The notes beneath the pieces were generated by a model that ran no database searches, was not told the DNA's origin, and saw only the letters and a list, made by a program, of their open reading frames with translations. Position numbers and translations under genes: made by a program. Below, piece after piece: positions 56,886 to 64,000 of a DNA stretch of 64,000 bases. Every line of letters starts with the position of its first letter. Position 1 is the first letter of the stretch. Source of the stretch: Fragilariopsis cylindrus CCMP1102 (taxonomy: Eukaryota; Bacillariophyta; Bacillariophyceae; Bacillariales; Bacillariaceae); assembly GCA_900095095.1 (NCBI GenBank), contig FMBT01000457.1:1-64000 (forward strand). Reading direction: 5' to 3'.

Positions 56886-57304
56886 TTTTATTCTGGGGCA
56901 ACAAATTATTGTTTTGTGAAGACTCAAGATATGAAACAACGAAACAGTCAGGCAATCTTGCTAAAGAATTGCAAAATTCTCAATTTTTGTTTGAGCGATT
57001 ACAGTGATGATGATGTGATAGGATTTGTTCCAATAACTTTAGGCTAAAAAACAAAGATTCTTTTCAAACTGTGACTACAATTAGAGTCCCGCGCGAATCA
57101 ATAATACATAATACGCACTTTGCGTGTGTTGCGTTGTTTGAATTCGCTTTGTCCCCGACGCCAATGATCGATGAGGATGATGTTGTGATGATATTGATTG
57201 ATTGTACTTGTAGTAGAAACAATATATTCAGGCATTCAGGCTACTTCAAACAAACAAACAACCAAAAACAATTCACACAGAAACAATTGTGAACCGTGAC
57301 TGTC
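56886..57304. other. divergent intergenic region
   Basis: Promoter region between the protease and MATE genes. No other feature seen. Confidence 0.5.
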
Positions 57305-59503
57305 ATGTGGATCTCAAAAAATTGTTTGCTGCCCACGTGGATATTAGCTTCGGTCGTCGCAGCAGATGCTTTTATTCCAGTTTCAGGATTACATCGTAAT
57401 TCCAAAAGCATTGCATCCAACTTCCTACCATTGTCAACGACGGGATCATGTCGATTGAAATCGATCGAGACATCGGGACGGGACGAAAATTCCTCCGCAG
57501 AAGAAATTCCACGTGGTGGAAGTAGCGTTTTGAAAGATAAACCTCCCGCACTACCAACTTGGAAGGACTATCGAAAGTTTGCAATACCTTGCTTAGCGTT
57601 ATGGGTCGCCAATCCTCTGTTGTCCTTAGTCGATACATCATTTGTTGGACTTTCGGCAGGAGCAGCAGAATCTGCTACTCAACTCGCTGCACTCGGTCCA
57701 GCCACCACTTTCTTTGACGGAGCAACGTACCTATTTGCGTTTCTTAATGTAGCAACCACCAACTTGTATTCTTCGGCAATAGCTCAAAAGGGGGAAGCAT
57801 CAGATCAAGCCGAAGCGGTTGTTACCACTGCTAGTCGAGTAGCTTTGAGATGTGGGATCGGGATCATGTTGTTTCTTTGGGCCTTCGCTCGACCGTTGTT
57901 AGCTCTATACATCGGTACGTATCGTATCGTATTGTATTGTATTGTATCATGTCATGTCATGTCAAATCGATTGGTTAAAACAGCCATAGTTTTTTACTAT
58001 TATATTATCTTCGCTATTCTTTTGTCTTTCTCGCAGCTGTATCCCATAGGTTTTTTTCCAATATTCTTACATCGTACAAACCTTTGGTTATATTACTTTT
58101 TCTTTGTGATACCACTCGTGTGAAGGACACGGACCTGATGATGTACCAGCATTGCTCGACTCGGCAGTGGCTTATGTCAAAATCAGAGCGTTTTCCCTGC
58201 CGACCTCTTTGCTGTTGGGGGTTCTCCAGTCGGCACTCTTGGGTGCTAAAGACTCTGTAACACCATTGATCGCCATATTGTATTCGACTGTGGTCAACCT
58301 TATCGGAGATTTTTTGTTAGTAAAGATTTTTGGAATGGGACTTCGTGGAGCGGCAATTGCCACCCTAGTTGCACAATTAGGTACGTGATACGTGTAGGTT
58401 CAATTGACACACTCCGGCTTCCTTATTTAGAGATGCAGCATGCTGCTTGTGTCATAGAATACAAAGTATTGATGAGTATTTTGACATATTTGTTCTCTTA
58501 ACCCTATCAATCGAACAAGATTATCACCACGATCATGTCTTCTTTCTCATCTTTTGTATCTGCTCCTTTTGTTCTTCGACGATCTTTCTTCTCCACCTCT
58601 ATTTCGCTCCGCTCCTCGTCGCTTCTACTTCCTCTAGCCGCTACCGCTGCATTACTTGGGCCTGCTCGCAAACGACTAGTTCGGGATGGTAGTTTGAGAT
58701 TATGGAAGAAAAAGACAATAGTGACCGCAAACGGCGATGATAGTGTCGTCGGTGGGAAAGCATTCTTGGGTTTCGCCGCTCCAGTTCTCACCTTGATTCT
58801 TGGAAAGTTGGCTGCCTTCGGATTTATGACGCATTCAGCAGCTGCTGTTCCCGGTCAACCCACGTCCTTGGCATGTCATCAAATTCTCCTATCATTGTTT
58901 TTCTTTGTGAGTCCATTTATGGAAGTTATTAGTCAAACGGCGCAAACCTTCATCCCTCCATATCTGGCACCCGTGACCGATTACGTCACCAAAAACAAAA
59001 TTAGCAGTCCATCAACGGACCCTGTCGTTAAACCATGGCTGGATAGCGCTTTTTCTGTTGGTTCGAGCTTGATGAAGTTGGGATTCGTCGTAGCAACTGT
59101 TGTTGCATCTCTTGCGTCGCTGATTCCCGCATATTTTGGTGGTATTTTGACATCTGATACGGTAGTTACAAATAGTGTCAAACCACTTGCGAAGTATCTG
59201 TGGGCGGGTGCGTTTTTGACAGCACCAGTCGCTGTTGCGGAAGGTATTTTGTTAGCAAGAAGAGAACTGAAATTTTTAGCAGGAGTATACCTCTTTACTA
59301 CCGCCTTGCTTCCACCCGCACTATTGCGTGTAAAGACTACCGGTGGCGTCGAACAAGTTTGGTTTTGTTTCGCTGTCTTTCAGTTAGTTCGTGCAAGTTT
59401 CTTTGTAGGTCGTATCTGGTCAGGATCAATGATCAATGCGATCATGAACTTGTTAGGTAGAAATAGAAGTATAGAAGCGGTCAAGGGATCAACAGCTACG
59501 TAA
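57305..59503 (+). CDS. plastid-type MATE efflux transporter, three exons
   Basis: MATE proteins export organic compounds using H+ or Na+ gradients. Exons 57305-57914, 58126-58380 and 58638-59503 join in phase to 576 aa. The start is ATG 57305; the preceding in-frame codon is GTG. The N-terminus ([21 protein letters not shown]) is a signal peptide with ADAF-IP, a clear plastid motif. Twelve hydrophobic segments follow a linker; typical MATE features are [24 protein letters not shown] (helix 1), [51 protein letters not shown] and [24 protein letters not shown]. These resemble the DinF/EDS5-type plastid branch. Location in the plastid envelope is inferred and the substrate is unknown. The third exon's acceptor follows a pyrimidine-rich stretch that also reads open. 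Confidence 0.87.
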
Positions 59504-59868
59504 AAGGAAAGGGTATCCTGTATATAATAACGTCTATTAATTCTATCATAAAATCAATTTTTCTGTGACGAAGCGTTAAATTGAATTATCTTTGATCATT
59601 AAATTACCTATGATATCTAAATTGTATTGCTTGCAATGTGTGCGTGTGTGTGTGTGTGTGTGTTATGTAAACATGACACCAATCACTTGAATAATTTGTA
59701 CGCTACTCTTTTTTTGAAATAGATAATACAAAATCCAAGTTCTTACGATGCTCGAACAAAATAAATTCTAGAGCGTTTTGTTTCGTTTCGTTTTTAAAGA
59801 TGGAAGCCTTTACCTGGAGATTGTTGGTTTTTACACTATTAGTGTGCTTTAAAATGTCGCAATCACAA
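59504..59868. other. intergenic between convergent genes
   Basis: 3' spacer with a GT repeat at about 59639-59662. Nothing else seen. Confidence 0.5.
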
Positions 59869-61227
59869 TCAAAATTTAAACTTAACACGGGGATCCAAGT
59901 CAATTTTTTCGTATAGAGCATACAGCATTTCCGCATTTTGTACCGGCGCATGACAAGTCACGGAAACCCATTTTCCATTTACCTTAGTTGAATGATTGAT
60001 CTGTTCAAACTCACTCTCACAGGCTTCGGCTACTACGGCAACTATCTCTTCGACAAATAATCCCTCGTTAGCACCGACAATTTTCTTAATAATGAAAGAT
60101 GAGAAGGTGAATGATAAGATATGGAGAGAGGCGCATGCAAAAGAGAGAGAGAGAGAGAGAGAGAGATGGAAAAGGAATAAGATATATTTCGTCGTGATAT
60201 AGAAACCTCATCAATAACAAGGCATAACAAATAACACAGCATTTTTTGGATGAAATTGGAGAGACTGATAATTGAAAATGAAGGCGAATTTTTAAATGAT
60301 TGATGATAGATCATATAGTAAAACGTTTGGGCCACAATTCTTTCCCAAAAAAAGGTAGACCTACTGAACGTTTCGGATATGATGCAACTATCACTCGGCA
60401 TATCTATTGGCGCATTTACGAGTTCGAGATCGATCGTCATTATAATACAATTTTCTGAATTTCACCAATACGATTGATCAAGAAATTCATATCACGGGGT
60501 GGACAGAGCAAAAAAAAAAAGACATGTGCGTACATATAACATAACGTACCATCGTAAAGATAGACGGGTACTCAATTAAGGCCTCAAATACACGTGATTT
60601 TTTTCCAGTCTCCGTATCTGTGTAGAGTGTATATCCTTGATCATCACGTTCTGGTTTTGATGGATCATTGATGGGTTGTTGTTTATTATCGGGTTCTCCT
60701 ATTGCAACGTATGGTTTGGTGGTTGGTTTTTCCTTTTGCACGCCAGTACTACTACTATTTTGGGATTTTCCAAATCCGGTACCGGCTTTTTCTGTAGGTA
60801 CACCATCGATGGTACTGGGTCGACTTGCAAGAGGAGGTTCCCTCCTTTTTCTTATTAATTGAGAAATAGATTCATCAAAATCGGGGACAATATCATTGTT
60901 TTCATCGTCACCTTCTTTTTCGTTGGATGACGACGAATCGTCGTCGGATGGAGGAACTTCATGGAAGAAACTTCCCGCGGGAGGCTTGTCCGCCATTTTT
61001 AATGAACAACACGTCGACTTCGACGACGGCTGCGATGATGATGATGTTCTCGATGAAAACGACGAAAGACAAGTTATTGGCGGAGGAGCACTTGAAAAAG
61101 CTTGTGTTTCTTTCAATAAGGCACCACTACCACATAGAGATAAAAGCAAAAGGCCAGCATGTGTCATTGCAATGATTTTTTTCTTTGTCATGGTCGTCAT
61201 AGTGAAAAATATTGTTGTCAACATCAT
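59869..61227 (-). CDS. plastid-targeted DUF493 (YbeD-like) protein, two exons
   Basis: Exon 1 is 61227-60550 and exon 2 is 60084-59869; a GTACGT donor and an AAG acceptor join them in phase to 297 aa. The conserved DUF493 fold is split by the intron: FEALIEYPSIFTM in exon 1, then KIVGANEGLFVEEIVAVVAE, NGKWVSVTCHAPVQNAEMLYALYEKI and DPRVKFKF in exon 2. This is the small alpha/beta regulator-like family seen in bacteria and plastids (role unknown). The N-terminus has a hydrophobic core (HAGLLLLSLCGSGALL) and TQAFSSAP, the plastid motif. A long acidic, Ser-rich linker separates it from the domain. The exon 2 part is too short and offset to be seen as a normal open frame. The 465-base intron has a GA repeat (60141-60167). 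Confidence 0.8.
60141..60167. repeat. GA microsatellite in an intron
   Basis: About twelve GA units in the DUF493 gene intron. Confidence 0.9.
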
Positions 61228-61656
61228 ATGTTTCCAGAATAAGAATAATACTACTAGTAGCTAACAGCGAATTGTTGGAGATTGATTCGATTCGAAGTTC
61301 GAAGAGAATTGCGAATTTCAGAAATTGTCGTGGCTAAAATTCTATTTTCAAGGTTTTTTAATCGAGTGAGTCGAGTCGAGTCGAGTAAGCTTACACGTGG
61401 AATCCAAGATCTTTTTTTAAAATTCCGATCGAAATACCGGTATCTTGTGCTGGAGTTTATGGTACGATCGAAAATGCTACAAAAATTTGGGAATATCATG
61501 CCACCATCATCATTGACCGTTGTTGTAAGCTGTCAGTAGAAAATACTTCACATACCTCATTACTTTCTATTTCGTTCTTCCGTACGACGTTGCAGCCTGC
61601 TATCGCAGTCTTTGTTGCATAAACTACTATTCGATTAAAAAAAATTGGAAGCTACA
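61228..61656. other. divergent intergenic region
   Basis: Spacer between the DUF493 and carbamate kinase genes, with a short TCGAG/GTCGA repeat near 61367-61386. It should contain both promoters. Confidence 0.5.
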
Positions 61657-63861
61657 ATGATGAATCATAGTAAACAGGCTATATATCGAACGACGAGCCA
61701 CTTGACTCGTCGAATGTTGCTATCGACGGCAACGGAAGCATCGACTGCTACGGCTACGACGACGACGACGACAACCAAGGCAACCCCTACTAGTAGTCCT
61801 GACAAGAAAAAGAAGAAAAGAATAGTTGTAGCTGTGGGTGGAAATGCTCTTCAACGTAGAGGTGATAGATTAACAATCGAGAACATGTTGGTGCGTATAT
61901 AGGAGTTGAGTAAAGACAAGACAAGACAAGTGAGAACGGCACTGGCTATCACATTACATAATAAAATTCTCAGATTTATAACGCGCCACTTACATTTCCA
62001 TCTCCTTTTTCTTCCTTTACGATTGATTCGGATCTATTCATAGAAAGCTGCAGCTGAAATGGCACCTACATTGGCAGAACTTGCGAAAGAAAATGAATTG
62101 GGTAAGTCGGATTTTTTTTTTTCTTCTTCTCTCTGTTTGGCAAATATGATCTGGTGGAAAGAAAATATATCCAACAATCTTACAATTATTCTCTGTCGTT
62201 TTTTTTGTCGATTTTATCATCTTGTCATTGATCACTCGTAGTATTAACACATGGGAATGGGTGCGTTTGATTGAATTTTGCCCTTCCGAATACAAGGTTT
62301 TGAACTACGCTTTGTTTTTACCTAATATCTGATTTGAAATACATGATAATCGGTCTCTAACCGGTATCTCCCTCTTTCACAATGTATTTGACAATTTTAA
62401 TTCCATTTTTAATATTCACATGCAGCCCTCAAGTTGGTGGTAAGTGCACTAAATAAATGCATATCTGATACTCGATACCATCAAAAAAGGAAAATTCTCA
62501 CCATTTACATTATTTTATAATATTACAATATAATATTAAACAGAATTGGCATTGGAGCGTTCGGCAGCTTCATTTGATGTGTTAGGCGCTGAAAGTATGG
62601 GACAAATTGGTTATGTTTTGGCTCAGGCATTGCAATCTGCGGGATGTACAGCTATACCGATCCTCACACAGGTAGTCGTCGATCAATATTCGGATGCATT
62701 CAAGGATCCATCCAAGTTTGTTGGTCCAATTTATGGAAGTATAGAAGCTCAAGCATTGGCACAATCGCTTGGGTACGTATTTGATGGTTTCAATTATATT
62801 GTGTGACATAGAATATTTCCATCTTACAACCTTCCGCGAATCTATCTTTTTTGATTAACCAATACTTACCTACTATTTTTCTTTTCGATCTGTGATTTTC
62901 TGATCATATTTCTAATAGATGGACAGTCAAACCAGATGGGGAGGTATGTATGACTTTTTACAACGTGTAACTGAAATTATATTCATACTTTTATAACGCA
63001 TTTGCGATATCCTCCTATGAGAATCTCATCAACTCCTTCTTCTTTCGCCTTCGCAGTATTTTCGTCGTGTCGTCCCTTCTCCACCACCAATGGAAATTTT
63101 GCAAATCGAAGCGATCAAGACTCTAATAGAACACTCGCCTGGTACTTTGACGATTGCTTGTGGAGGTGGAGGTATCCCAGTAGCTCGTGTACCGGCAAAT
63201 CCACAAACATTAATAGGTGTTGAAGCTGTCATCGACAAGGTAAAATCAGAAATAATACATAGCGATGCTAATCCGAATAAATACATGATGCGCATCCACT
63301 TATCTTTTTTTATTTTCATCCATTTTTATTGTTTTGTTTCTGTTCATTCCAATGCTCCAGGATGCTTGCGGAGCTAAGCTTGCCAACGAAATTGAGGCAG
63401 ACGGATACATTATTTTGACCGATGGAGGAGGTATTTGGGAGAATTTTGGGAAGCCAGATGCGAGGGAAATGAAGGAAGCAACACCCGAGTATCTTAAAGG
63501 TAAGTAATGAAAAAGAAAAATGACGATTCCAAAATCCAATACACATAAAGTATCTGCTTACCTTTCATTTTTTTCTCTTCTTGTTATTTTTTTTCTATTC
63601 ATTATACAATTTCTAGGTACAAAAACAGGAGAAAAGTTCCCGGGATCAATGGGTCCGAAGGTGCAAGCCCTTATTGATTTTGTAGAAAGATCAAATAAAC
63701 CTGGTGTTTGGGCTGCAGTAGGAGATTTGAAGGATTGCGCAAAGATTGTCGCCGGCGAGGAAGGAACATTTATTCGACGAGACGTCAAAAATGGTGTTAC
63801 ATGGAGAACGGGAAAGAAAGGCCCACCACGAAAGGAATCCAAAAACCCACCTCCATTCTAA
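61657..63861 (+). CDS. arcC: carbamate kinase, mitochondrial-type, nine exons
   Basis: Carbamate kinase interconverts carbamoyl phosphate + ADP with ATP + carbamate. Nine exons (61657-61890, 62044-62101, 62242-62260, 62426-62439, 62544-62772, 62919-62943, 63057-63239, 63361-63499, 63617-63861) join to exactly 382 codons. Three are only 19, 14 and 25 nt; skipping any breaks the frame or a conserved motif. The core motifs are VVAVGGNALQRRG (phosphate loop), VLTHGNGPQVGELALE (built from exons 2-5), AESMGQIGYVLAQAL, ILTQVVVD, GGGGIPV, VEAVIDKDACGAKLANEI, ILTDGGGIWENFG and SMGPKVQALIDF. The N-terminus (KQAIYRTTSHLTRRMLLSTA) is an Arg/Ser/Thr-rich helix typical of mitochondrial import. No arginine deiminase or ornithine transcarbamylase gene is nearby. 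Length (381 aa) is the bacterial about 310 plus the presequence. Confidence 0.94.
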
Positions 63862-64000
63862 ATTAAACATACACGAATAGTATGCATTAGAAAAATGTAG
63901 AAATATCAAGAATTTATTTAACATTAATTTATTCGTCCCCGTAATGAATGATCACTGTTCAATTTGACGCTGTCGTTTTCGCATTATCCATGCCCGGTGA

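Noticed and set aside
1-64000. CRISPR arrays, prophage, insertion sequences or operons
   Set aside because: Spliceosomal introns, plastid presequences and gene content show nuclear eukaryotic DNA; no spaced repeat arrays or transposase-like frames were seen.

Overview
This is nuclear DNA of a photosynthetic stramenopile, most likely a diatom. The window is AT-rich, with short spliceosomal introns (GTAAGT, GTACGT or GTGAGT donors). At least five proteins start with a signal peptide followed by an ASAF-type motif with Phe at the cleavage site, the plastid-import signature of algae with a secondary red plastid: ClpB, the lumenal four-helix protein, the DUF493 protein, the MATE transporter and Hsp33. 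I cannot name the species.

Layout. 1-3.6 kb has no gene I can support. 3.6-8.7 kb holds two lineage-specific proteins, a small membrane protein and LSM2, whose first exon codes only the start Met. 9.47-9.62 kb holds the most unusual object: on the minus strand, the 3' half of a tRNA-Ile(UAU) lies upstream of its 5' half, with pairing flanks and a Pol III T-run, as expected for a circularly permuted tRNA gene. 10.4-11.3 kb is SKP1 with an apparent +1 frameshift. 13-19 kb holds small unknown genes, a decayed PARG-like gene, EMC2 and a pseudokinase. 19.9-27.7 kb holds a secreted Hint-domain protein, a Tudor-like acidic protein, a PAF-acetylhydrolase-like enzyme with thylakoid-lumen targeting, and plastid ClpB. 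29.6-36.6 kb holds mitochondrial bL21, a small plastid-type protein, Hsp33 and a TatD-type nuclease. 37.3-44.6 kb holds a sodium:solute symporter with a second apparent +1 frameshift, a PsbQ/Psb31-like protein, a recent 198-bp tandem duplication and a diverged inverted repeat pair. 44.7-52.1 kb is CNOT1, scaffold of the CCR4-NOT deadenylase. 52.4-64 kb holds an intradiol-dioxygenase-like secreted protein, a DUF3228 protein, a cathepsin-type protease, a plastid MATE transporter, a plastid DUF493 protein and a nine-exon carbamate kinase with 14, 19 and 25 nt exons.

The genes form no pathway or operon. Themes are RNA and protein homeostasis (LSM2, CNOT1, SKP1, EMC2, ClpB, Hsp33) and organelle function. 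Spacers are rich in microsatellites and degenerate pentamers related to ATACG/TACCG. Exon joins were inferred from splice consensus, reading phase and family homology; no transcript data were available.
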